Shown here piece after piece: positions 41,401 through 51,110 of a stretch of DNA of 64,000 nt. The stretch spans positions 124,001-188,000 of the forward strand of contig JAJAGP010000882.1 in NCBI GenBank assembly GCA_025084515.1, in the 5' to 3' direction. The notes under the pieces were generated by a model, which did not search any database, was not told the origin of the DNA, and worked only from the letters and a program-made list of their open reading frames with translations. Origin of the DNA: Ancistrus triradiatus. Its lineage: Eukaryota > Chordata > Actinopteri > Siluriformes > Loricariidae. Numbering within the stretch: position 1 is the stretch's first letter; the number at the start of each line of letters is the position of its first letter. Both the position numbers and the translations under genes were made by a program.

Positions 41401-42986
41401 AGAATATGGGGAGAATTTTAAACAAAAAAATGCAACAACAATGACACCGTACTGTTGCACATCTTATGACGTGTTTGCAGAAAGAATGGAACCAATAACA
41501 CCTGAAACACTAAATCACTTGGTATCCTCTGTGCCAAAACATCTTTTAAGTGTAGTGAAAAGGAATGGCAACATTCCAAAGTGGTAAATGCTTTACAGTA
41601 TCAGCTTTTTTGGGAATGTGTTGCAGCCCTGAAATGCAGGAATGGATGTTTATGAACAAATGAACAAATGAAACGTATCAGACAAAACACGAAATATCTT
41701 GGATTCATTTCTGCAAAGAAATAATTCTTTTCAGTTTCCATACTGTCTCAGCTTTTTCTGATTTGGGGTTGTAAGTCTGTTCTCTTGGGTTTCTTGATTT
41801 TTTAACCTGATGGTCGAACTCTTATTGAAAGCAGACTTGAGTTAAGTGTCGTTTCATTTCTTCACTAGCCTTCTTTTACAGTCTAGGATGTCTTATCTAT
41901 CATACACTATAAGCTTAAGTTCAGTACATTTTAGTTGTGTTTCCTGTGGTGTCCAACAGGGGTCAGGTTTAGATCCTATTTTATTTCGTACAGTCAAACT
42001 ACGTACAGTATAATATAGGCTATGGGATAGTTTAATATCCTAACCCGCTATCAGAACCAATAACCCACTATTACTTTTTGGCAAAATAGCAGAAGAAGTA
42101 GATGGTGCTCTGAGTGGTTTCTTACCTCCATCCTCCCCACTTCACTCCTAAAACTGTCCTTTTTAAATTAAGCATTTAATTAAGATAGGATAATATAAGA
42201 TAATCCATTATTAGACCCACAATGGGGAAATGTACAGATGACCGCAGCAAAGTGATAGCAGTGCAATTATGAGGGATTCTGAGGAAAGAATTCATTAGTA
42301 TTAATTAAAGTAAGTATCAGTTAAAGTATTCACGTGTAAAGTATTTAAGTATTAGTTATGAAGATAATAGTGTTCAGCATTAGAAGAAATGAGATTGCAG
42401 AACAAGAACCCACTTGTGTTAGAGAGCTGAGGCCCAGTTTAATACACAGACGATAGGCAGGCAGAAAGGGGCAACCAATCAGAAAGTCTCCTGCACCAGG
42501 TGATGGTTTTCCCATTAGAAATAATTGAAATAGGGTCCCACTAACTGAATAACCATTATCCAAACCATTTTCCTGAACTGTACTATTAAGCTTATTTTAT
42601 TTTAAGCTTATTCTATATCAGTAATTCTCGATCAGAGGGAAATATCATTTAGAACAACAACAAAATGTCAAAAACTTTAAGCAGAGATGACTAAGCATTT
42701 GCATAAGACTGCATGTGTTATGTTGAACCTTGAAGGTCTTGAAGGCACAAAATTATGGTATGACAGTAAAAGTGTTACATATTATTTCACTGCATGTGTT
42801 ATGGATAAACACTTTGCTCGTTCTCCACACCACCGCTCTGCTAGGATGGAGGAAGCTTCTCCAGAGGATGAGAAGAGGAAGAACTATGGAGGAGTGTACA
42901 TCGGTTTACCTACTGACCTCAGCAATGTAAATTCAGCTCCAGCCCCATCCACACTTAAAGGTTCAACTTCTAATGATCTGGATTAA
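35430..42986 (+). CDS. c12orf75: C12orf75/OCC-1-like small protein, three exons
   Basis: Joining 35430-35469, 39444-39468 and 42845-42986 gives a frame of 207 bases: 68 residues and a stop. The start MGCGNSTATS is identical to the human overexpressed-in-colon-carcinoma-1 protein (from memory), and EDEKRKNYGGVYIGLPTDLS matches its other conserved block. Gly2-Cys3 in an M-G-C-x-x-S context predicts N-myristoylation with adjacent palmitoylation, hence membrane attachment. The molecular function of the family is unknown. The C-terminus (NVNSAPAPSTLKGSTSNDLD) does not resemble the mammalian tail, and a possible donor (gtaaat at 42927) could lead to a different last exon. Splice phases (1 and 2) are consistent. 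The call rests on conserved blocks recalled without a search. Confidence 0.82.
35696..35724 (+). repeat. (GT)n microsatellite
   Basis: About 12 GT repeats in intron 1 of the c12orf75-like gene. Confidence 0.9.
36240..36821. mobile_element. TIR element rich in TTCTTAAG words
   Basis: Left ctgggaccggattcaagaaa and right ttttgtgaatccggctcctgg form inverted ends about 15-20 bases long. The interior contains repeated tcttaag and aagaac words in both orientations and no transposase. A second partial copy starts at 36835 (ggaaccagattcacaaaaat) immediately after it. Confidence 0.65.
36835..37005 (+). repeat. partial second copy of the TTCTTAAG element
   Basis: ggaaccagattcacaaaaat followed by tcttaaagacaatcttctta, colinear with 36240 on; no right end is seen. 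Confidence 0.55.
37060..37571 (+). repeat. 3' fragment of the Tc1-like family seen at 22472
   Basis: Segments such as gaggcatcttgccacagaac, aactcaatgacatggcca and gaagttggaaccac match 23390-23580. The end attttgccaggagttg is followed by TA. Confidence 0.72.
37920..38733. mobile_element. Tc1-like element with nested SINE
   Basis: Left caagtaaaagtcttaggcca and right gcataagacttttgtacag are inverted, with TA at the borders. A tRNA-SINE (37983-38254) interrupts it near the left end. The remaining interior matches the non-autonomous copy at 26517-26974 and fragments at 15301, 17341 and 56460. Confidence 0.75.
37983..38254 (+). repeat. tRNA-derived SINE, near full length
   Basis: The head gtggcacagcggtggcccag is followed by tccgggtactccggtttcct, ggcaccctgtctagggttgt and cctgccttgcaccctgtact, ending in (GAAT)n. 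Fragments of the same family are at 3668, 30611, 46797 (minus), 51025 (minus) and 54735. Confidence 0.82.
38734..39443. other. c12orf75: c12orf75-like intron 1, distal part
   Basis: AT-rich unique-looking intronic DNA up to the exon 2 acceptor; no element ends recognised. Confidence 0.4.
39444..39468 (+). CDS. c12orf75: c12orf75-like exon 2 (25-base microexon)
   Basis: Acceptor tttccctccacag, donor ga|gtaagt, phase 1 in and 2 out. It encodes DPPEASKS and part of E. Both splice sites are strong and phases match the neighbours, the main support for so short an exon. Confidence 0.75.
39469..40665. other. c12orf75: c12orf75-like intron 2, proximal part
   Basis: Unique-looking sequence with no recognised coding or repeat structure. 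Confidence 0.4.
40666..41771 (+). pseudogene. degenerate Tc1/mariner-like element (CCCCAAATCAGAAAAGTTGG ends)
   Basis: Left cccccaaatcagaaaagttg and right agctttttctgatttggggt are inverted and TA flanks each side. The plus strand contains broken transposase pieces, including a WPACSPDLSPIENM block around 41370-41405 and TPETLNHLVSSVPKHLLSV near 41500. Many frameshifts show it is dead. It sits in intron 2 of the c12orf75-like gene. Confidence 0.85.
41772..42844. other. c12orf75: c12orf75-like intron 2, distal part
   Basis: Mostly unique-looking. Around 42185-42235 the phrase ataatccattattagaccca plus caatggggaaatg resembles a retroelement tail common in fish. Confidence 0.4.
42845..42986 (+). 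CDS. c12orf75: c12orf75-like exon 3
   Basis: Acceptor caccgctctgctag, phase 2 in. It encodes MEEASPEDEKRKNYGGVYIG and LPTDLSNVNS, and the frame stops at taa 42984-42986. The KRKNYGGVY-I/V-GLP block is the family hallmark. Confidence 0.82.
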
Positions 42987-43905
42987 TAATGACGATAAAA
43001 ACAGGGCAGCACTCATAATGAGGGTTAAGTGGTTTATCTTAGAAATGGGTTACTGTTCAGGAATAGACAGAATGTCCTCTTGTGTAAACATTCAGTGACG
43101 AGTTCCCTAAAATAACACAGAAGATATAGGTAAGCGCCCTTTAATGACCTCCCGATCAAATTCCGTTTGCTTTAACAAATTATAATAAGAAATACAAATC
43201 TGTCTTTTATCTCCGGATGTTGAGGCTTTAGACACCTGGTCAAATCAAAAAAGGTTTAGTGTATTATTGTTGCCATGAATATGTATGTCATACTCTGATG
43301 TTTTGTTTACATATTCCTTTATTTCATTTATTTGCATGACGATTGATTGCATTGCTGCTTCCCCTACATATACCTGGAAGTGCCGAACTGTGGTCATGTG
43401 ACCGCTGTGACTTCCTATTAGTAGTGTTGTCCTGGATTTACGTACCTAAAGGTTTAAATAATTTATAAGGTGATACTGCACTGCCTGTTCTGAAAATTAG
43501 TGTTTCTTGAAGTGGACTCATTCCTTCTTGATTGTGTGCATCCAGTGAAGTATGTTTATTTATGATTATATTCCATCATGCATGTTTATATTTTAGTTTT
43601 TCAGTGTATGTGATTGTTAGTGTGTGCTTGTAGCTAAAGAACAATGGTGGTGTTGTTTTTGCATAGAGGGAGTGTTAAGTTTAGGCTTTGGATTCTCTAA
43701 GGTGGATTCTCTGAGATGCATTTAATCAATAGAGGAAAGTTTTAAACAAGGGAAATAGTGAAGCCATGGCATGCTTGTTTGTCCATATATTTATTTTCTT
43801 CATTTAAATCTTAACCAAATGAAATTTTCTAGATCGTGTGGTTCATGGTTGCTCCTCATCTGCAGGTTATTCCAGAATAAGATCTTACTATTATTATTTT
43901 TCCCT
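42987..43905. other. 3' flank of the c12orf75-like gene
   Basis: Probable 3' UTR followed by unique-looking DNA; no AATAAA recognised near the stop and no other coding signal. Confidence 0.4.
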
Positions 43906-44150
43906 CGTTTTAGCCCCGCTTATCCCAGTCAGACTGCCATGGGGTTAAGAGTCTATACCAGACACGGTCAAATGTGTCATATGCAGACACTATTGATTGT
44001 TTCTGAGGAAGGAGAGGCTGGTAGTAGATCATCCCCAGTCGCCTGCACCCTGTAATGTCTGAGGACTGTTTATATAGGTGCGGGCATAACTGTCCCCTAG
44101 ATGGGCCCCTCTCCATCACAGGGGTGACTATTGCAGCACCAGGGTATTGT
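43906..44150 (+). repeat. retroelement-tail-like repeat
   Basis: gccccgcttatcccagtcag begins a module with counterparts at 46395-46520 (ccccatttatcctggtcccg) and 55430-55590 (cccctgcttaatctggtcat). This looks like the 3' end of a dispersed SINE/LINE family. Confidence 0.45.
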
Positions 44151-44802
44151 TCCCAGCTAATCTTCCCTCACTCTTGTTCATATTATTATAATTACTATGG
44201 TGTAAATGTTTAAATACAGACCAGAAGGACTGCACATTAATACTGACTATTGCCTTCCTATTAAACAGGGCTGAGTGTTCCAGGAGCCAATCATCACTCG
44301 CCTTGCTCAGGGGGCTGGAATGGGATATGACCGTGTTAGACTCAGCGTGGGATGAGGAACAAACAGCTTTCTATAAGGAATTAAGACTGCAAGCCAAATG
44401 AATGAGTCTGGGAGGAGGGTTTACCTCAGGAACAAGTGTAATAGTGGGATCAGTTCAGTGTGCAAAGGTGTGGAAACAGTCTCAGGATTCAAATGGACAC
44501 ACAAGGAATAGTGGAAGTTGGAAGAATCAGGACTTTCTGCCTCTTTGTAATGACTAAATGAAATCTCAAGGACTCATTTTACCTGCTGCTGCTCGTTCGG
44601 TGTGATATATAGTGTCATTCTGGCTATAAACTTCTTCAGGGCAAGAACAGGAACTCTAACAGGATGCTGCTGACACACTTGGACTCCAGGTCTCCAAGTC
44701 CGTTTAGCTCTGCCTACTGATCTTCTTGGTCATGTGTACATTAGAAGTGGTAGATTTACACAAATGAGTTGTTCAAAAAGTACAAATGCTCATCCAGATA
44801 TA

Positions 44803-46291
44803 CAGTGGTGTGAAAAAGTGTTTGCCCCCTTCCTGATGTCGTTTTTTTGTTGCATGTTTGTCACCCAAGTGTTTCGGAACATCAAACCAATTTAAATATT
44901 AGTCAAAGACAACACAAGTAAACACACAATGCTGTTTTTAAATGAAGGTGTTTATTATTAAGGGAGAAAAAAATCCAAACCTACATGACCCTGTGTGAAA
45001 AAGTGATTGCCCCCTAAACCTAGTAACTGGTTGGGCCGCCCTCAGCAGCAACAACTGCAACCAAGTGTCTGTGATAACTTGCAGTGAGTCTTTTACAGCG
45101 TTGTGGAGGAATTTTGGCCACTCATCTCTGCAGGATTGTTGTAATTCAGCCACATTGGAGGGTTTTCCAGCATGAACGGCCTTTTTAAGGTCATGCCACA
45201 GCATCTCAGTAGGATTCAGGTCAGGACTTTGACTAGGCCACTCCAAAGTCTTCATTTTGTTTTTCTTCAGCCATTCAGAGCTGGACTTGCTGGTGTGTTT
45301 TGGATCACTGTCCTGCTGCAGAACCCAAGTTTGTTTCAGCTTGAGGTCACGAACAGATGGATGGACATTCTCCTTCAGGATTTTTTGGTGGATAGCAGAA
45401 TTCATAGTTCCATTTATCACAGCAAGTCTTCCAGGTCCTGCAGCAGCAAAACAGCCCCAGACCATCACACTACCACCCCCATATTTAAAAATAGTTCAAC
45501 TTTTGTCTCGTCAGTCCACAGAATGTTTTCCCAAAAGTCATCAAGGTGTGTTCTGGAAAAATTGAGATGAGCTTTAGTGTTCTTTTTGCTCAGCAGTGGT
45601 TTTTGTCTTATAGCTCTGCCATGCAGGCCATTTTTGCCCAGTCTCTTTCTTATGGTGGAGGCATGAACACTGACCTTAACTGAGGCAAGTGACGCCTGCA
45701 GTTCTTTGGATGTTGTTGTGGGGTCTTTTGGTCGGCCGGCTACTCCTGGGAAAGTTCACCACTGTTCCATGTCTTCCCCATTTGTGGATAATGGCTCTCA
45801 CTGTGGTTCGCTGGAGTCCCAAAGCTTTAGAAATGGCTTTATAACCCTTTCCAGACTGATGGACCTCAATTACTTTCTTTCTCAGTTGTTCTTGAATTTC
45901 TTTGGATCTCGGCATGATGTGGAGCTTTTAAGGATCTTTTGGTGTACTTCACTTTGTCAGGCAGGTCCTATTTAAGTGATGTCCTGATTGAGAACAGGTG
46001 TGGCAATAATCAGGCCTGGGTGTGGCTAGAGACAGTGAACTCAGGTGTGATAAACCATAGTTATGTTATATTTTAACAAGGGGGCAATCACTTTTTCACA
46101 CAGGGCCATGTAGGTTTGAATTTTTTCTCCCTTAACAATACACACCTTCATTTAACACTTGCATTTTGTGTTTACTTGTGTTGTCTTTGACTAATATTTA
46201 AATTGGTTGGATGTTCCGAAACACTTAAGTGTGACAAACATGCAAAAAAAAAAAAAATCAGAAAGGGGGCAAACACTTTTTCACACCACTG
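44803..46291 (-). pseudogene. Tc1-family element, copy C, nearly full length
   Basis: Ends CAGTGGTGTGAAAAAGTGTT and aacactttttcacaccactg are perfect over at least 20 bases and flanked by TA (44801-44802, 46292-46293); length 1489. The transposase is on the minus strand: N-terminus at 45915-45676 (MPRSKEIQEQLRKKVIEVHQ, paired-type HTH), a frame break near GRPTK, then the DDE part at 45468-44938 (GGVVMVWGCFAAAGPGRL type, LQQDSDPKHTSK, EWPSQSPDLNPTEMLWHDLK). Perfect ends and few frame breaks suggest one of the younger insertions in the window. Confidence 0.92.
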
Positions 46292-46394
46292 TACCTTGTT
46301 AAGTGTTTAAGTATGACAGGTTTTTTTTTTTAACCAAAGTAAAACATGAAGTACATGCCTATGAAGTTGAGCAAAGCAAAGCACTCTGTTTTTA

Positions 46395-46520
46395 CCCCAT
46401 TTATCCTGGTCCCGGGCTTCTAAAGCCTATCAGGGAAATCACTGGGAGCGGGCAGAGGGACACCCTGGACAGGATGCCAGAACATCACAGGATCATCTCT
46501 TGCAAGCTCAGCTGGGGTTT
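46395..46520 (+). repeat. retroelement-tail-like repeat
   Basis: ccccatttatcctggtcccg followed by gacaccctggacaggatgcc, the same family as 43906. Confidence 0.5.
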
Positions 46521-46796
46521 AAACCCAAGTCCTTAGGAAGAGCTGAGTCACATGATGCTTATAAATTTACCTGAAGTAAAGGTATCTCTTTTTAAAACAG
46601 TGTGTTAGTATCACTTTTAGTTCATCCCTTGTCAAGGTCAGGGTCGTGGGGGAATCTGACACCTATCCCGAAAAACCTAGAGTGCAGCTGGAAGATTGCC
46701 TGGCAGGGGTTGGCGATGCAGCATCAGGGGATGATCCCTCGCTGGCGCCCCCTATTACATATTACATCACTACTATTAGTTAAACATCAGCGCATT

Positions 46797-46960
46797 CATT
46801 CACTCACTTTCTTATCCGCTTGGTTCTGGACAGAGTAGCGAGTAAGCTGGTGGCATAGGGAGCAAGGCAGGAACAACCCTAGGCAGGGTGCCAATCCATC
46901 GTAGGGCACATACACTCACACACTAGGGGCACTTCAGACGCATCAGGGTTAGGGTTAAAT
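46797..46960 (-). repeat. tRNA-SINE 3' part
   Basis: The minus strand reads ccctacgatggattggcacc and ctgcctagggttgttcctgc and ends in aagtgagtgaatga, matching 37983-38254. Confidence 0.7.
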
Positions 46961-47479
46961 CCACACCGGGGTAAATCCACACCCATATCTCTCCACATAG
47001 GACTGTTAAACATCCAGTAACAGGATAAAAGACCAATATTGTACCTCAGATCACAGTCTGGTTTAAGAAAATATTAATTTGAAGTTACTCATAAGAAAGA
47101 ATATTAAATTCATAACATACTCTGATATTAATAGCTAATATATATGCGCTTAAAAGTCCGTTTGATTCTTGCTTCAGCTGTTATCATGCAGCCCGAGTGA
47201 CTGGTACGTTTCATTTTGTATACCAGGTCCAATTTACATACACTGAGCAAGACGGGATAATGTAACAGTATAGTCTACATTAAATAAATTCACTGACCTT
47301 ATTTTAAAGGTTTTATGAGATTGCTGAAATGGATAAATAAACTTAATTCCATTCTTCATGTTTTGGATATGAATTAGTGAGGATCGTACTACTTTAGGGT
47401 GTGCTAGCTCTGATATCAAAATACTGATGCTTGGTATCTCAGAATTGCTTGTTATTCTCAGATTGGTGTATAAACGTAC

Positions 47480-47830
47480 ATATATTTAAATTTGAAGTGC
47501 TTTGAGTGACTTTGAACATGGCATGGTTCGCGTGAAAATGCCTTGTTGATGCCAAAGGTCAGAGGAGAATGGCCAGAGTGGTTGGAGCAACTACAAACTA
47601 CTCAAACAACCTCATTGAACGCACAACACGTCGAATCTTGACGCAGATGAGCTACAGCAGCAGAAAACCACACTGGGTGCCACTCCTGTCAGCTTAGGAC
47701 AAGCAACTGACGCTACAATTCGTACAGGCTCACCAAAATTGGACAATAGAAGACTGGAAAAGCTGAGTCTCTAGTCGCCGTTTGAAGAGTATATGGTCTG
47801 GAGTGGTGAAGGCTTGAGCGTTATACCATT
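47480..47830 (+). repeat. fragment of the Tc1-like family at 25192
   Basis: aacacgtcgaatcttgacgc, cagcagcagaaaaccacact and aaccacactgggtgccactc are the reverse-complement counterpart of 25650-25830. No ends are preserved. Confidence 0.65.
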
Positions 47831-47929
47831 TCGCCACAAGATGGCAGAAGTGCTCCTTTTTTTTGAGAGTAATGTAGGTCCGTGTCCTTATTTTAGATTT
47901 TCCTAGTTTAAAACTTTCCTACAAACATT

Positions 47930-48200
47930 TGTGAACCTTGTCTTCCTATAGTTGTATAGTTCTAAAGTGATGACCAAATGTCCTTACAATGAGGGGAACT
48001 GGTGACTTGCGGGGACTGTTGTGCCGGTTCACCACTTTAACTGGTGACCTTTTATTTATTTATTTATTTATTTACTTACAAAAACGGCCACTTTTTTTGA
48101 AAAACCAAATTATTCAAAATATTTGTTTTAGGTTAAGTTAGGGTTAAGGGTAGCTGTTGGAGTACAATTCATTAGCTACAGTAATCATCATGTCAATGGA
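47930..48200 (+). repeat. GACCAAATGTCCTTAC repeat with (TTTA)n
   Basis: gatgaccaaatgtccttaca matches the motif at 30805; a (TTTA)n stretch lies at 48050-48075. Confidence 0.55.
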
Positions 48201-48528
48201 AAGTGTGTGTGTGGTATTTACATGTATCCTTCTACCATACTGCTTATCTGTAGTATTCATGGTTGTGTCTCATGTTTGGACCCCAGTAGACATGAAGCAC
48301 AATACCGAGATGGCCCGGTTCCCCAAATGTACAGCTAAGACTTTCTTAAACGATGGAAAGTGTGTTCAGTCTGATGCTCGCTCTACCATTAAAGGATGAA
48401 GGTAATGTTGCAGTGATTTGAGGATCTTAGCTTTAAGCGCAAGACAAGTTTACTGCATCTGATGAGAAACAAGTGCAAGATAGGATCATTATAAGAAGAA
48501 TATTTACTTACTGACTGACTGACTGATA

Positions 48529-50154
48529 CAGTGGTGCTTGAAAGTTTGTGAACCCTTTAGAATTTTCTATATTTCTGCATAAATATGACCTAAAACATCA
48601 TCAGATTTTCACACAAAGTCCTAAAAGTAGATAAAGAGAACCCAGTTAAACAAATGACACAAAATATTATACTTGGTCATTTATTTTTTGAGGAAAATGA
48701 TCCAATATTACATATTAGTGAGTGGCAAAAGTATGTGAACCTCTAGGATTAGCAGTTAATTTGAAGGTGAAATTAGAGTCAGGTGTTTTCAATCAATGGG
48801 ATGACAATCAGGTGAGAGTGGGCACCCTGTTTTATTTAAAGAACAGGGATCTATCAAAGTCTGCTCTTCACAACACATGTTTGTGGAAGTGTGTCATGGC
48901 ACCAAAGGAGATTTCTGAGGAGCTCAGAAAAAGAGTTGTTGATGCTCCTCAGGCTGGAAAGGCTTACAAAACATCTCTAAAGAGTTTGGACTCCACCAAT
49001 CCACAGTCAGACAGATTGTTACAAATGGAGGAAATTCAAGACCACTGTTTACCCTCCCCAGGAGTGGTCGACCAAACAAAGATCACTCCAAGAGCAAGGC
49101 ATGTAATAGTTGTGTGTCGGGCCACAAAGGACCCCAGGGTAACTTCTAAGCAAACTGAAGGCCTCTCTCACATTGGCTAATGTTAATGTTCATGAGTCCA
49201 CCATCAGAAGAACACTGAACAACAATGGTGTGCATGGCAGGGTTGCAAGGAGAAAGCCACTGCTCTCCAAAAAGAACATCGCTGCTCGTCTGCAGTTTGC
49301 TAAAGATCACGTGGACGAGCCAGAAGGCTATTGGAAGAATGTTTTGTGGATGGATGAGACCAAAATAGAACTTTTTGGCTTAAAAGAAAAGCGTTATGTT
49401 TGGAGAAAGGAAAACACTGCATTCCAGTATAAGAACCTTATCCCATCTGTGAAACATGGTGGTGGTAGTATCATGGTTTGGGCCTGTTTTGCTGCATCTG
49501 GGCCAGGACGGCTTGCCATCATTGATGGAACAATGAATTCTGAATTATAGCAGAGAATTCTAAAGTAAAATGTGAGGACATCTGTCCATGAACTGAATCT
49601 CAAGAGAAGGTGGGTCATGCAGCAAGACAACGACCCTAAGCACACAAGTCGTTCTACCAAAGAATGGTTAAAGAAGAATTAATTAATTAATTAATTAGTT
49701 CATGTTTTGGAATGGCCAAGCCAAAGTCCTGACCTTAATCCAATGGAAATGTTGTGGAAGGACCTGAAGTGAGCAGCTAATGTGAAAAAACCCACCAACA
49801 TCCCAGAGCTGAAGCTGTTCTGTATGGAGGAATGGGCTAAAATTCCTCCAAGCCAGTGTGCAGGACTGATCAACAGTTACAGGAAACGTTTAGCTACAGT
49901 TATTGCTACACAGGGGGGTCACACCAGATACTGAAAGCAAAGGTTCACATACTTTTGGCATTCACTAATATGTAATGTTGGATCATTTTCCTCATTAAAT
50001 ACAAGTCCAAGTATAATATTTTTGTCTCATTTGTTTAACTGGGTTCTCTTTATCTACTTTTAGGACTTGTGTGAAAATCTGATGATGTTTTAGATCATAT
50101 TCATACAGAAATATAGAAAATTCTAAAGGGTTCACAAACTTTCAAGCACTACTG
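48529..50154 (+). pseudogene. Tc1-family element, copy A', near full length
   Basis: Ends CAGTGGTGCTTGAAAGTTTG and caaactttcaagcactactg are inverted and flanked by TA (48527-48528, 50155-50156); length 1626. Plus-strand transposase frames at 48896-49170 (APKEISEELRKRVVDAPQAG) and 49173-49550 (ESTIRRTLNNNGVHGRVARR, WMDETKIELFGLKEKRYVWR, GGGSIMVWACFAASGPGRLA) are split by a frameshift and ended early by a stop. A TTAA tandem repeat (49678-49697) interrupts the region before the last DDE block. Same family as 11068-12322, opposite orientation. Confidence 0.94.
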
Positions 50155-50199
50155 TAAAGCAAATCTTTGGACTCATTTAGTTGTTCAAAAGAAAGTTGC

Positions 50200-50560
50200 C
50201 ATTTCAGTAAAAAAACAAACAAACAAATAAAATAAACAAAAAAGCAGTTTTCCTCACAGGGAACAGCAAGATGTCCCTACAAGGGAAAAATGTGAAAGGA
50301 CATTAGGTCCCCACAATGTAATGTAAACATAACCCATTCCCATCTGCCTTACTATCAAACTGAGGCCATTCCAGAGACATGATGACTGCTGTGGCTAAGT
50401 AATGGTACACATCCACCTATCCCTAAGCTCAGTAACCTAATGCAAAAGTTTAGACTCTTTTGGTTTGTTGTACTATCCAAGTGAGGACCTTTCATAGGTC
50501 CCCCTACAACAAAGTAGTCCTCTTGTGATTTCAAATCCTTCCCAAGTTGCAACTTTTTAC
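50200..50560 (-). repeat. GGACATTTGG-type repeat, reverse orientation
   Basis: gaaaggacattaggtcccca is the reverse complement of the 30805-type motif. Confidence 0.5.
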
Positions 50561-51024
50561 AAGATATGTAAAGTATATGCAAGTATATGCTCATACCCAT
50601 CAGTGCAATCATATCTTAATCATCTCTGCATTTAATGCACACAGCTGCTTTGCGCTGGTGGACTGGCCCCACACCGCATGCAATTTCTGGCCCATTTTTT
50701 AGGTGTTAGCCTACATAGCCAGAGCAACACCACAGGGACGTTCAAGAGGCAGAGCAATGTCCTCCTCCAAATAGACACACATCATCTAATTTTAGTTTTC
50801 AGGCTACCCAGTCCTGCAGAGAATACGCCTCGTAGGATGTTGATGAGAGCAGACAGAGAAAAGTGGCCTATTAAAACAAATTTCTCATCCTGCTGTAGGC
50901 TATTCTGTTTCCTTTAATCACAGTAGCTATTAGGAGTGTAATCTAGGAACACTTTAGTCATCTGACAGCAGTCAAATAGCATTAAGGTTAAAATGTCTCA
51001 CACGCTGCAAACTAGACACTGTTA
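50561..51024. other. intergenic, nothing recognised
   Basis: No element ends or coding similarity. Confidence 0.35.
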
Positions 51025-51110
51025 TTCAACTGGCAGCATAGGGGGCAATGCAGAAACCAACCCTAGACAGGGGTGCCAATCCAACACACCCCACACATAC
51101 ACACAAAGTC
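51025..51110 (-). repeat. tRNA-SINE 3' fragment
   Basis: ccaaccctagacaggggtgc and ggcagcatagggggcaatgc are the reverse complement of the SINE tail module. Confidence 0.6.

Noticed and set aside
42687..42844. Extending the OCC-1-like exon 3 upstream in the open frame
   Set aside because: The open frame continues, but the acceptor ctctgctag at 42844 matches the phase of exon 2 and the conserved block begins just after it.
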